The notes under the pieces: generated by a model
Told to the model about the DNA's origin: nothing
Database searches by the model: none
The model's input: the letters and a program-made list of their open reading frames with translations, nothing else
Part shown: piece by piece, positions 18,688 through 27,209 of the stretch
Layout of the letters: every line of letters starts with the position of its first letter
Numbering within the stretch: position 1 is the stretch's first letter
Assembly (NCBI RefSeq): GCF_018613605.1
Contig: NZ_JAGGPU010000006.1
Span: 106,411 to 170,410, forward strand
Direction of reading: 5' to 3'
From: Pedobacter sp. ISL-64
GTDB taxonomy: Bacteria; Bacteroidota; Bacteroidia; Sphingobacteriales; Sphingobacteriaceae
DNA length: 64,000 bases
Program-made: the position numbers and the translations under genes

Positions 18688-18770
18688 CGTCATTTCGACC
18701 GAAGTGGAGAAATCTGTTAAAGTTGTTATAAAAGATCTCTCGATTCCGCTGCGCTTCACTCGAGATGACG
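18688..18770. repeat. Dispersed repeat R2, inverted pair
   Basis: CGTCATTTCGACCGAAGTGG at the left and its imperfect complement ending in CTCGAGATGACG at the right form a hairpin of about 83 bp. It fills the gap between the GH140 and GH43-like genes. Confidence 0.8.
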
Positions 18771-18779
18771 ACTTATCTA

Positions 18780-20180
18780 CTATATTTCTTCCAACACCAA
18801 TACCCAATCGTTGCCATTTGCAGGCTCACCTGGTGGGTTAAACTCTTTTATTCCTTTATTTTCAAATTCTCCAATTGGGGTGATTTTCCCTGTTCTTGGA
18901 TCAAACCATGATGCTTTTACTTCATCACCATCTATTTTGCCTAGTTGCACGCTGAAATTGCGCCCGGTATAAGTGTAAAGCAGTGCAAATTCTTCACCTC
19001 TTGTGGCAAGAATCCGATCGTACTTTTCGCCGTTTTTACCTGCTACCAAAGTCTGATCAGGCACACGGTCGAAATAAGGATGAGATAACATCAAATCTTT
19101 CAAATACTGCATTTGTCTAGCGCCTGGTGCATTTATAGCCGTTATCCACTGGTCTTTAGGGCCATAAGCAGGCTTTAAATCTGTTTTTTTATACATCTGC
19201 ATCACCGAATTATGGCCATAGGTATAGCCAAAGGCACCTGCAAAAACCGACCAGTAACCATATCTTCTTATATCACTATCTGTCCAACGTGGTTGGAGGG
19301 TGTCGTGTAAACCTTGTGGAATATCCTCATAAGAAGGCTCTCCATCAATTGTCGGCTTAGTTGGTTTCAGTTTATAATCGGCTTCAATGTATTTCCAGTT
19401 ATCTTCTCCATAATGTAATTTCTCATTTTTAGAGGTATCCTGATCATATCGGCGGTGGCCAGATTGTACCATATCAAAATCGCACCATTTTGCATTTTGA
19501 AACCATTGTGATGAAGCTGTTCTTCCCCTAGGGTGAAAAGTAATAAGGTGATTGGGGTCATTTGCCCTTAAAGTTTCTCCAATGGTATTCCAAACTTCTT
19601 TTTTATCGCTGCCTTTAATATCGCCACCATTGAGCCAGATTATATTCCATTTCTCTTTGTAACGTTTCGCCAAAAACTCGGAATAAGCTTTTGCTTGCTC
19701 CTTGTTAACTTTTCCAGCTTTAACATTTGTACCCCAAACAGGCACTAATACCATATAGAGACCTTTTTCGGCGGCTTTATCGATAATGTAATCAACATGA
19801 TCCCAATAATCATAGGCCAAAGAATCTTTTGGATTATTGCCCGGTGTAAGCATCGGCTTTGATACATCTGCATGTACAACTGAGGAATCTAGGTATACAT
19901 TTCTCGATGGAACATCATGTAATAACATCACCTGGATGACATTAAAACCTTTCTGTTTGCGGTCTTCGAGGTAAGTATTTGCTTCTTCTCTTGTTAACCT
20001 GCCAAACAGTAACCAACCAGTGTCGCCAAGCCAGAAGAATGGTTTACCATCACCAGTGGTTAAATATCTTCCATTCTCTGAAACCAAGAGACTTTTATCA
20101 CCAAAATGCGTTTTTTTCTTACAGCCAAAAGCTAAGCAAGAAACCACAACAAGCAGAAATATTTTAGATTTAATGTTCAT
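18780..20180 (-). CDS. GH140 (DUF4038) apiosidase-type glycosidase, lipoprotein
   Basis: GH140 includes the endo-apiosidase that acts on rhamnogalacturonan-II. The mature protein follows a lipobox (SCLAFGC). The TIM-barrel opens with RYLTTGDGKPFFWLGDTGW. The likely catalytic pair is Asp187 in WLNGGDIKG and Glu281 in TIDGEPSYE, and a small C-terminal beta domain (LYTYTGRNFSVQLG onward) matches the DUF4038-associated sandwich. I chose the ATG at 20180, which starts a lipoprotein signal and lies one base past the upstream stop; an earlier in-frame ATG at 20222 overlaps the previous gene. DUF4038 proteins include members outside characterised GH140, so the substrate is a strong hint, not proof. 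Confidence 0.85.
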   Translation of the reverse strand: MNIKSKIFLLVVVSCLAFGCKKKTHFGDKSLLVSENGRYLTTGDGKPFFWLGDTGWLLFGRLTREEANTYLEDRKQKGFNVIQVMLLHDVPSRNVYLDSSVVHADVSKPMLTPGNNPKDSLAYDYWDHVDYIIDKAAEKGLYMVLVPVWGTNVKAGKVNKEQAKAYSEFLAKRYKEKWNIIWLNGGDIKGSDKKEVWNTIGETLRANDPNHLITFHPRGRTASSQWFQNAKWCDFDMVQSGHRRYDQDTSKNEKLHYGEDNWKYIEADYKLKPTKPTIDGEPSYEDIPQGLHDTLQPRWTDSDIRRYGYWSVFAGAFGYTYGHNSVMQMYKKTDLKPAYGPKDQWITAINAPGARQMQYLKDLMLSHPYFDRVPDQTLVAGKNGEKYDRILATRGEEFALLYTYTGRNFSVQLGKIDGDEVKASWFDPRTGKITPIGEFENKGIKEFNPPGEPANGNDWVLVLEEI

Positions 20181-20181
20181 G

Positions 20182-23100
20182 TTAAATTTTATTGATGATG
20201 ATGACTTCGTCTCCTGACCCAACCTTCTCTAACTTGGTAATAGCGCCAGCATTAATTTTCTCTTCTTTAAGCACTTTCCCTGTTCTGGTGTTCAGCACTT
20301 TTACATTGAATTTTCCAGATAATCTGCTAAAATCGAGATTGATGGCATTTGCAGAAGCGTTATACAAAATATAAGCTTTGCCCGGGTTTTCTAAACCATA
20401 TTGTTTTGCAGATTTATCTGTGGGTAAAAAGGGTTTCATCGAAGATGCCGCGGTTAAAATTGAAGCATCAATTCCATCGACATTGGAGAGCGAACCTCCT
20501 CCCATTAAAATTGCCCAACCGAAACTGTCAAAACTATCGCCCGAATAAATCACCGCTTTTTCGGGGAATTTATTTTTATACACTGAAACGGCATGATAAA
20601 CTTCTTCGAAAGATGTTTTTTTAGGTTTTAACAAACGTGCATGCTGACGTGGCGCCAAACTTAAACCACCTTGTGGCGCATAAGCCGTTCCATCGGCCTG
20701 GTAATGCCAGTACCTGATATCGATCAGATCAACAACACCAGCACGCTTTGGATCAGCCAAAATCGCATCCTGCACATCTTTGGTTACACTTAAGCCAATA
20801 ATTGGGTGTTTACCTGTTTCTTTTTCCCATTCTTTTATGGTATCGATCCAGAACTGAACAAAGTGCAACGGACCGGTGAATTCGGCACCGATTAATTGGA
20901 TAACGCCTGTGTTTCCATCAAAATTCTCTAAACATTTTCTGATATAAGCTTTATGGATTGCCTTGCGGTGTTCGTTGCTGATATCGTAAAATTGCTCGGC
21001 CATAAAAATGCGCTTGTCGCCAGCATACGGCACTGGTTCTGGGAAACCTGTATTGTTGATATTGTTTGCGGTACGCCAAGGGAAATCAGCATAATGCGCC
21101 CCAGCCTCGATAATGTTGTGTTGAAAATAGTTCTCGTGAATTAAAACTAGCCCTTTTTGATCGGCCAGATTAGCAAATTGCTTTAACCTATCCCAATACC
21201 AAAGGTTGTATTTGGTAATATCATATTTGCTCAAACCATCCCAGGCTTTATCCTGTCCGCTACGAGCGAAAGGCAATTCATAAAAAGGTGCCCAAACTTC
21301 GCCATCCATACGGCGGATGCGTTCGTGATCATCTCTTCTTCTATCGTACCAAAGGCCATAATTGTGATCTAGCACTTTAACCTGACCGTTTTTCATGGCA
21401 TCGGTCATCGAATCCAGATCATCTGTTAAACCATTACCTGAACGACCAGGAACGAAACGTGTGATATGAAACTTGGTATTTTTTAATCCATACGGACGGG
21501 CGCTTCCGTTCCACCAAGGCACATCCTGACGACCGCCGAGAACGATTTCGCTGCCACGAACCAACCAACCATTTTTGATGCCCATCGCACCCGCAAGAGC
21601 AGGTTGAATAACTTGATCTAAGCCGATCTTATCAATGCTCTTTACCGAACCGGCATCTGTCGGGATTCTATTCCTGTCAGATGCTGCATCAATATATTCT
21701 GAGACGGTTAAGGCAGGTTTGTAGGCCAATTTTGTCAGTTTTAATGCAACATCTACAGGCGGACTGCTTGATGCTTCCGTTTCAACAGGTAGCACAAAAT
21801 TCCTACTATCTGCTTCACTTCCCAATCTATCTTTTAGTTGGGCATAATATAAGCTTCGCGGCTGAATCTGTTCGTTCGACATATCCCAATAGCCATTTCC
21901 GGCAAATTGAGACCAGGTTCCAAAAGCCCAGTTTTGAGCCGTTGGGGGCTGAAAATTATCAACCCTTGCGGCACTACATTGCCAAAAAACACTATTTGCA
22001 GCACTCCAGCCAGCACCTTGCCCATCCTGTCCGCGGTTTAAATAACTCAACGCTTGTCCATCAATATTTACGATATCGAATAAAACGCCTGATGCCCAGC
22101 TATCAATTGCGCCGCTAAAACTGAAAGGCAAATAAGACTGACACTGTACAAAAACATTGGGGCCTGGAGTACAGAAACCTACTGCAAAGTCATGGTAGCC
22201 ATATTCTGAGTACAACCTTTGGAAAAGCGTTTGCTGACCGGTTGTTAAAAAGGTAAAACGGCGCTCGCCACCGATTTCGGAAATTGGAGCTAACGATTTA
22301 CAATCTTCAACAGTAATCCTTTTTGAAGTTTCCAAAACATTTACTGCAGAACCTGCAAAATGCTCAAAAACCACCTGACGAACCCAGGCATCTTGTACGT
22401 TTTCTAAACAGATAGCTGTCCAACGGTGGTATTCGTCTTTAATATTTTCTTTATGATAATCTGATTCAATTTTCAGATTTTCAATACCTGTTTGCACAAT
22501 TCTTCCACCCCATTTATACTTCGAAACAGTTGCGCCACCATATTTAGCATCTAAAGCTGTTGTAATTGGCACATCGAAAGTTATTGTATTGCCATTTATG
22601 GCGATAATTTTTCTATCCCAATGAATATCCCTTGTTCCTGGTTTCCATCCCAAAGCACTTTCTCCACCACCGAACTCGACCGTTTTAAGGGTTTCGATCC
22701 ATTCTTTAGTTGATGGCCTGTTAATAATAATCTGATCACCTACTTTAAATCCATTGGCATTAGACAGTGTAATTTTATTTGCATTAACGGGCACATAAGG
22801 ATCAGTAACCGCGATTGCCTGTTCTTCTATCCTGTTTTTTTGACCTATAATCCTGATTACACCAATCCGGTCTAAACCAGTTGCAAAGATCTTCGTACCG
22901 TTTTCGCCCATTCCACTTCCACGGAGCACCACTCCAGATGCCGACAACCTTAATGTTCCTGCAACTTCATAAGTTCCTTTTTCTAATAAAACGGCGCCAC
23001 GTAATCCATCTTTACCGAGCGGTAATTTCGAAACATAATTAATTGCTGACTGAATCCTGAAGGTGGCATCGCCCTTTGAAACAGGAACAACGACCTTTAT

Positions 23101-23343
23101 TGTTGCATTAGGAATGGCTTTTTCGCCTGCCATGTAACCAGCATAAGAAAAATCGGGAATCCGGTTTCCATCTGTATCCGGTGTATAAGCCATTTTGCCA
23201 TCCTTCCCTTTAAAGATAGGTTTTGGTGGCTCTACCGGTTTTGTTTTTTGGGCAAATGAAAAGTTAGTCGCCAAAAGTGCCATTACCAAAAATGGTAAGG
23301 TTTTTAGTTGTATAACTTTTAATATGTGGTTAGTTTTTGGCAT
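20182..23343 (-). CDS. Large secreted beta-helix plus TIM-barrel-like fusion protein
   Basis: A 1053-residue exported protein (signal peptide to about FSFAQ). Residues about 60-480 are a pectate-lyase-type right-handed beta-helix: it opens with a PDFSYAGYMAGE block, then GTYEVAGTLRLSASGVVLRG and repeated VxFxxC-like coils. A central linker (about 500-620) follows, then a second domain (about 640-1000) with TIM-barrel-like features: IHENYFQHN, MAEQFYD, GLSVTKD, AVIYSGDSFDSFGWA. It may be a DUF6298-type protein. A small beta domain closes it. Neither catalytic centre is assigned. It directly precedes GH140 with a one-base gap, so the two may act on the same linkage. Confidence 0.7.
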   Translation of the reverse strand: MPKTNHILKVIQLKTLPFLVMALLATNFSFAQKTKPVEPPKPIFKGKDGKMAYTPDTDGNRIPDFSYAGYMAGEKAIPNATIKVVVPVSKGDATFRIQSAINYVSKLPLGKDGLRGAVLLEKGTYEVAGTLRLSASGVVLRGSGMGENGTKIFATGLDRIGVIRIIGQKNRIEEQAIAVTDPYVPVNANKITLSNANGFKVGDQIIINRPSTKEWIETLKTVEFGGGESALGWKPGTRDIHWDRKIIAINGNTITFDVPITTALDAKYGGATVSKYKWGGRIVQTGIENLKIESDYHKENIKDEYHRWTAICLENVQDAWVRQVVFEHFAGSAVNVLETSKRITVEDCKSLAPISEIGGERRFTFLTTGQQTLFQRLYSEYGYHDFAVGFCTPGPNVFVQCQSYLPFSFSGAIDSWASGVLFDIVNIDGQALSYLNRGQDGQGAGWSAANSVFWQCSAARVDNFQPPTAQNWAFGTWSQFAGNGYWDMSNEQIQPRSLYYAQLKDRLGSEADSRNFVLPVETEASSSPPVDVALKLTKLAYKPALTVSEYIDAASDRNRIPTDAGSVKSIDKIGLDQVIQPALAGAMGIKNGWLVRGSEIVLGGRQDVPWWNGSARPYGLKNTKFHITRFVPGRSGNGLTDDLDSMTDAMKNGQVKVLDHNYGLWYDRRRDDHERIRRMDGEVWAPFYELPFARSGQDKAWDGLSKYDITKYNLWYWDRLKQFANLADQKGLVLIHENYFQHNIIEAGAHYADFPWRTANNINNTGFPEPVPYAGDKRIFMAEQFYDISNEHRKAIHKAYIRKCLENFDGNTGVIQLIGAEFTGPLHFVQFWIDTIKEWEKETGKHPIIGLSVTKDVQDAILADPKRAGVVDLIDIRYWHYQADGTAYAPQGGLSLAPRQHARLLKPKKTSFEEVYHAVSVYKNKFPEKAVIYSGDSFDSFGWAILMGGGSLSNVDGIDASILTAASSMKPFLPTDKSAKQYGLENPGKAYILYNASANAINLDFSRLSGKFNVKVLNTRTGKVLKEEKINAGAITKLEKVGSGDEVIIINKI

Positions 23344-23391
23344 ATTTTATTTTTTTGACCACAAAGGCATTGAGGATTTCTCTCTCTTGAT

Positions 23392-23475
23392 CGTCATTTC
23401 GAGCGGAGTGCAACGCAGTCGAGAAATCTATTTGGATAGATCTCTCCATTCCGCTTCGCTTCAGTCGAGATGACG
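23392..23475. repeat. Dispersed repeat R2, inverted pair
   Basis: CGTCATTTCGAGCGGAGTGC and its partner ending CAGTCGAGATGACG form an 84-bp hairpin between the PL1 pair and the large beta-helix gene. This splits the long enzyme run without a classical U-tract terminator. Confidence 0.8.
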
Positions 23476-23519
23476 ATTCTTCTTAAGGTTATCAGCCTGT
23501 CAGCTTTAGTCTTTTTTCT

Positions 23520-25160
23520 TTAACCTTTCGCAGGTCTCACTTTATTGATATCCACCAAGCTATTTAAATAAACTTCGATATTGGCATAACCTGATTTCGA
23601 AATTTTTGAGGCATCCTTAGCATCTTTCGGATTTAGTCCGTTTTTTGTTTCCCAGGCATCTGGTATTCCATCATGATCTGTGTCTACATAAGGTTTTCCT
23701 TTATATTCAGGATAGCCCCCAACTTGTGCAATATCGGAAATAATGCCTTTTTTGTATGAATCAGCAGGCAAACGGCGTTTTACATAACTTTGTTGAGCTG
23801 GAAGTTTCCCATCCTCAACATGATCAATTTTACCAGTAGTTACCTGCCTGATGATGCGTTGATCAACAGCGTCTCTAACAGGAAGAGATGCACCAGCATT
23901 GGCCAAAACATAATCATAAGCTTTTTTGGTATCAATGATGGATATTTTCGCCATTGGCAAAGGTTTATCCACTTTCATCGAATCTAATAATTTTTGTTTA
24001 TCTCTTTTGCTTTCAGGTTGAACACCACCATCCCAATTATTTTTGGTTACCTTTTCGTTTCCTTCTATAATATTTCCGGTTATATAAGCTTTACCAAATT
24101 CGTTGGCAAACTTTTTATCTCTGCCCGATTCAGGTTTTAAGATACGATAAGAAATCGGTTCCCCTGCAGGGGTAATCGGTCCTGGTTTATAATAGTTGTT
24201 AATGAAACTATAAAATGAGGCATTATCGCCACCATCGGCACTCCTGTTCCACCAATTGAAGATGACGTTATTGGCAAAACCAAAATCGCCATACATGCCA
24301 ACAGATGGATTCCTGCTGATATTTGATGCCCAAAGGTTACGCATAAAGGTACTGTTCAAACCACCAATTGTACTTCCGAAAGCATGGTTATAGGTATCTA
24401 AAGCCTCAGAAAAGATCGAATTCTGAATGGTAACGTTTACTGTAGGTAATTTTACAGGTTTAGAACCATCTTTTGGATCGTAAACATGGCGGTAAATCGA
24501 CATATTTTCATCTAATCCCCAACTTGCCGAAACGTGATCGATAATAATGTTTCCTACAGGATTTCCGCCAATGGCATCATCTCTACGGGTAACATCGGTT
24601 GCACCACGACGGAAACGCATATAACGGATCACTACATCATGGGTGTTAATCCAAACTGATTCGCCAGCCACACAGACCCCATCGCCAGGCGCACTTTGAC
24701 CGGCAATGGTAATATAAGGAGCACGGATAATCAATGGCGTTTTTAATTTGATGATACCAGAAACGTTAAAAACAATAATTCGGGCACCTCCCTGCTCGCA
24801 GGCCTCACGTAAAGTTCCGCTGCCAGAATCTTCAAGACTGGTTACTATGTAAACTTTTCCTCCGCGGCCACCAAAAGAATAAGCACCACCACCTTCAGCA
24901 CCCGGAAAGGCCACTGTTTTAGCTTGTGGCAAATCACCTGGTTTTGCTGCCCATGGAATATAAGGTTTACCATGTTTTGCTTCTTCATCTACAATGTGTT
25001 TTACTTTTAAAAATTGCAGTTCAGATTTTTCTTCAATGCTTTTTAAAAGCGAATCGGCTTTCTTTTCCATTGCCTCTGGGATTACCGGATATTGTGCAAA
25101 AGCTACATTTCCAATGCCACAAAGCGCTATTACGCTAAAAATTGAATTCCAGGTACGCAT
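23520..25160 (-). CDS. PL1 family pectate lyase, second of a tandem pair
   Basis: Cleaves unsubstituted homogalacturonan by beta-elimination. A signal peptide ends at VAFAQ. A helical spacer (about 30-70) leads to the beta-helix, which starts AFPGAEGGGAYSFGGRGG and carries the family blocks TIAGQSAPGDGVCV, VIRYMRFRRG and IIDHVSASWGLDENMS. The C-terminus has a calcium-binding DTDHDGIPDAWE motif of thrombospondin type 3. I chose the ATG at 25160, giving a clean signal peptide two bases past the previous stop. It is a close paralogue of the gene at 25162-26817 over its whole length. Confidence 0.9.
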   Translation of the reverse strand: MRTWNSIFSVIALCGIGNVAFAQYPVIPEAMEKKADSLLKSIEEKSELQFLKVKHIVDEEAKHGKPYIPWAAKPGDLPQAKTVAFPGAEGGGAYSFGGRGGKVYIVTSLEDSGSGTLREACEQGGARIIVFNVSGIIKLKTPLIIRAPYITIAGQSAPGDGVCVAGESVWINTHDVVIRYMRFRRGATDVTRRDDAIGGNPVGNIIIDHVSASWGLDENMSIYRHVYDPKDGSKPVKLPTVNVTIQNSIFSEALDTYNHAFGSTIGGLNSTFMRNLWASNISRNPSVGMYGDFGFANNVIFNWWNRSADGGDNASFYSFINNYYKPGPITPAGEPISYRILKPESGRDKKFANEFGKAYITGNIIEGNEKVTKNNWDGGVQPESKRDKQKLLDSMKVDKPLPMAKISIIDTKKAYDYVLANAGASLPVRDAVDQRIIRQVTTGKIDHVEDGKLPAQQSYVKRRLPADSYKKGIISDIAQVGGYPEYKGKPYVDTDHDGIPDAWETKNGLNPKDAKDASKISKSGYANIEVYLNSLVDINKVRPAKG

Positions 25161-25161
25161 A

Positions 25162-26817
25162 TTAGTTGGGCTTAACAATTGAAATCGGAACAACACTATT
25201 TAAATATACTTCGATGTTCGCATAACCACTTTTTGTAATTTTAGCAGCATCAGATGCATCCTTAGGGTTTAAACCATTTTTAAGCTCGTAAGCATCAGGC
25301 ATACCATCATCATCACTGTCTTTATATGGTGTGCCTTTATATTCTGGGTAACCTCCAACCTGAGAAACTTCTGTAATGATACCTTGCTTGTATGAATCGC
25401 CTGGTAATCTGCGGTGTTCGAACTGAAAAACAGATGGTTTAGCATCAGGATGTACTTCAATTTTACCTGTGGCAACCTGTTTAATTACTCGGGTATCAAC
25501 CGGATCTCTTTTTGGCAAAGTGGCACCGGCATTTGCCAGTACATATTCTTTAGCTTTTAAAGTAGGGATAATGCTAATCTTAGGCATTGGAAATGGATTC
25601 TTAGCTTTCATCGCAGCGAAATATTTACTTGCTTCGTCGAATGACATTAAATTTCCTTTTTTATCTTCCAATTGAACCCCTCCATCCCAGTTATTTTTGG
25701 TTACTTTTTCATTACCGTCAATTATATTTCCAGCTACATAAGCCCTACCAAAAACAACATAGGGTAATTTACTGCGTCCAGATTCTGGTTTTAAAATGCG
25801 GTAACTGATAGGATCTTTCAGTTCGGTAACCGGACCTGGTTTATAAAAGTTATTAATGATGTTATATTGTGCGGTATAATCGCCGCCATCAGTTGAGCGG
25901 TTGTTCCAGTTAAAAACCACATTGTTAGCAAAATTAAAAATCCCGTTCCAGCCAATTGATGGGTTACGTGCACCATTATCTGCCCAAAGGTTACGAACAA
26001 AAGCACAGTTTTCTCCACCTAATGTGCTACCGAAAGCATGGTTCCAATAATCTAATGCCTCTGAAAAAATAGAGTTTTGTATCGTAATATTAACCGTTCC
26101 CAATTTTTCTTCGGTTTTACCTGTACTATCATTGTACATATGGCGGTACATCGACATGTTTTCATCCAATCCCCAGCTTGCCGAAACGTGATCGATCATA
26201 ATGTTACCTACGGGATTACCACCAATGGCATCATCTCTACGACCAACAAAGGTTTCTCCCCTTCTAAAACGCATGAAACGAACAATCACATCATGTGTAT
26301 TTAGCCAAACCGATTCGCCGGCCACGCAAACTCCATCACCAGGTGCGGTTTGACCAGCAATAGTGATATAAGGCGCGCGGATAATAAGCGGAGTTTTTAA
26401 TCTGATGATCCCTGAAACATTGAAAACCACAATCCTTGCACCACCTTGCTCACAGGCATCACGCAAAGAACCAGGTCCCTTATCGTTTAGGTTTTTAACT
26501 ACAATTACCCTACCGCCATGGCCACCAAAACTATAAGCGCCACCACCTTCTGCACCTGGAAAAGCCAATAAATCTGATTGTGGTAAATCGGTTGGTCTAC
26601 CCGCCCAAGGAATATATGGTTTGCCCTGAGCGGCCTCTTTTGCAATAATAGGCTTTGCTTTCTCCCAGGCAATATCAGATTGGTGATAGGCTTCTTTCAT
26701 CATCGAATCAGACGATTTTTTAATATTGGCAGGAATGTTTGGATATTGGGCAAACGTATAATTTGCGGAGAGTATTAATGCTGTTGTTAGCAACAGATTT
26801 AAAATGTTCTTTTTCAT
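25162..26817 (-). CDS. PL1 family pectate lyase, first of a tandem pair
   Basis: Same architecture as its downstream neighbour: signal peptide (MKKNILNLLLTTALILSANY..), helical spacer, PL1 beta-helix starting AFPGAEGGGAYSFGGHGG, IMIDHVSASWGLDENMS block, and a C-terminal calcium motif DSDDDGMPDAYE. The two proteins are alike from end to end, so a tandem duplication is likely. They differ mostly in the spacer and around the substrate groove. This is the first gene after the leader at 26935-27120, so it probably heads the ~26 kb minus-strand enzyme transcript. Confidence 0.92.
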   Translation of the reverse strand: MKKNILNLLLTTALILSANYTFAQYPNIPANIKKSSDSMMKEAYHQSDIAWEKAKPIIAKEAAQGKPYIPWAGRPTDLPQSDLLAFPGAEGGGAYSFGGHGGRVIVVKNLNDKGPGSLRDACEQGGARIVVFNVSGIIRLKTPLIIRAPYITIAGQTAPGDGVCVAGESVWLNTHDVIVRFMRFRRGETFVGRRDDAIGGNPVGNIMIDHVSASWGLDENMSMYRHMYNDSTGKTEEKLGTVNITIQNSIFSEALDYWNHAFGSTLGGENCAFVRNLWADNGARNPSIGWNGIFNFANNVVFNWNNRSTDGGDYTAQYNIINNFYKPGPVTELKDPISYRILKPESGRSKLPYVVFGRAYVAGNIIDGNEKVTKNNWDGGVQLEDKKGNLMSFDEASKYFAAMKAKNPFPMPKISIIPTLKAKEYVLANAGATLPKRDPVDTRVIKQVATGKIEVHPDAKPSVFQFEHRRLPGDSYKQGIITEVSQVGGYPEYKGTPYKDSDDDGMPDAYELKNGLNPKDASDAAKITKSGYANIEVYLNSVVPISIVKPN

Positions 26818-27120
26818 TTGTGTTGTTCGTTGGGAAGAGAAAGAAATTACGAAATATTTTTAACTGGCAGAAAAAATCTAATCGCTGATATTGAAAATCG
26901 TGGCTCATTTCTTTGTCTATCCTTGTAAGTATTTTGGTTAGAAAGTATATTATCTTTCAAATTTGCATGCAAAAAGCACCCGTTTAATGTATAATTTTGG
27001 CTATCTATTGTATCATCTTATCAATTGATAAAAATGCCTGTAACAAATTAAATTCATTCTCGCAGCCATGTTACAAGATAGGAATAAAATTCATATATAA
27101 ATGTAACATTCTTAAATAAA
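26818..27120 (-). promoter_or_regulatory. Leader A: shared regulatory region upstream of the PL1 pair
   Basis: This gap holds three blocks that recur upstream of both susC genes. Block 1 (26935-26961) contains the inverted repeat GAAAG-8-CTTTC. Block 2 (27006-27023) is TATTGTATCATCTTATCA, followed by a perfect 14-bp palindrome TTATCAATTGATAA (27018-27031). Block 3 (27073-27120) includes GGAATAAAATTCATATATAA. On the gene strand the order is block 3, 2, 1, then the PL1 start. No clean TTTG/TAnnTTTG promoter pair is seen. Confidence 0.65.
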
Positions 27121-27162
27121 AAAAAAGGAAACAAATTAATGTCCCCTTTTCCAAACCAAATA

Positions 27163-27196
27163 TAAAAAAACCGGGGCGGTGAGCAAACCGCCCCAA
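27163..27196 (-). terminator. Rho-independent terminator after susD1
   Basis: The inverted repeat GGGGCGGT-loop-ACCGCCCC (27173-27194) is followed on the minus strand by a run of T (27164-27170). It lies 14 bp past the SusD1 stop. Confidence 0.85.
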
Positions 27197-27209
27197 GATC
27201 TTAGTTCAT

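Noticed and set aside
21681..22118. Plus-strand 145-codon open frame opposite the large beta-helix gene
   Set aside because: It lies wholly antisense to a well-supported gene and has no recognisable protein pattern.
26818..27120. Riboswitch upstream of PL1
   Set aside because: The conserved blocks are short, AT-rich and palindromic, more like protein-binding sites; no known riboswitch core is seen.
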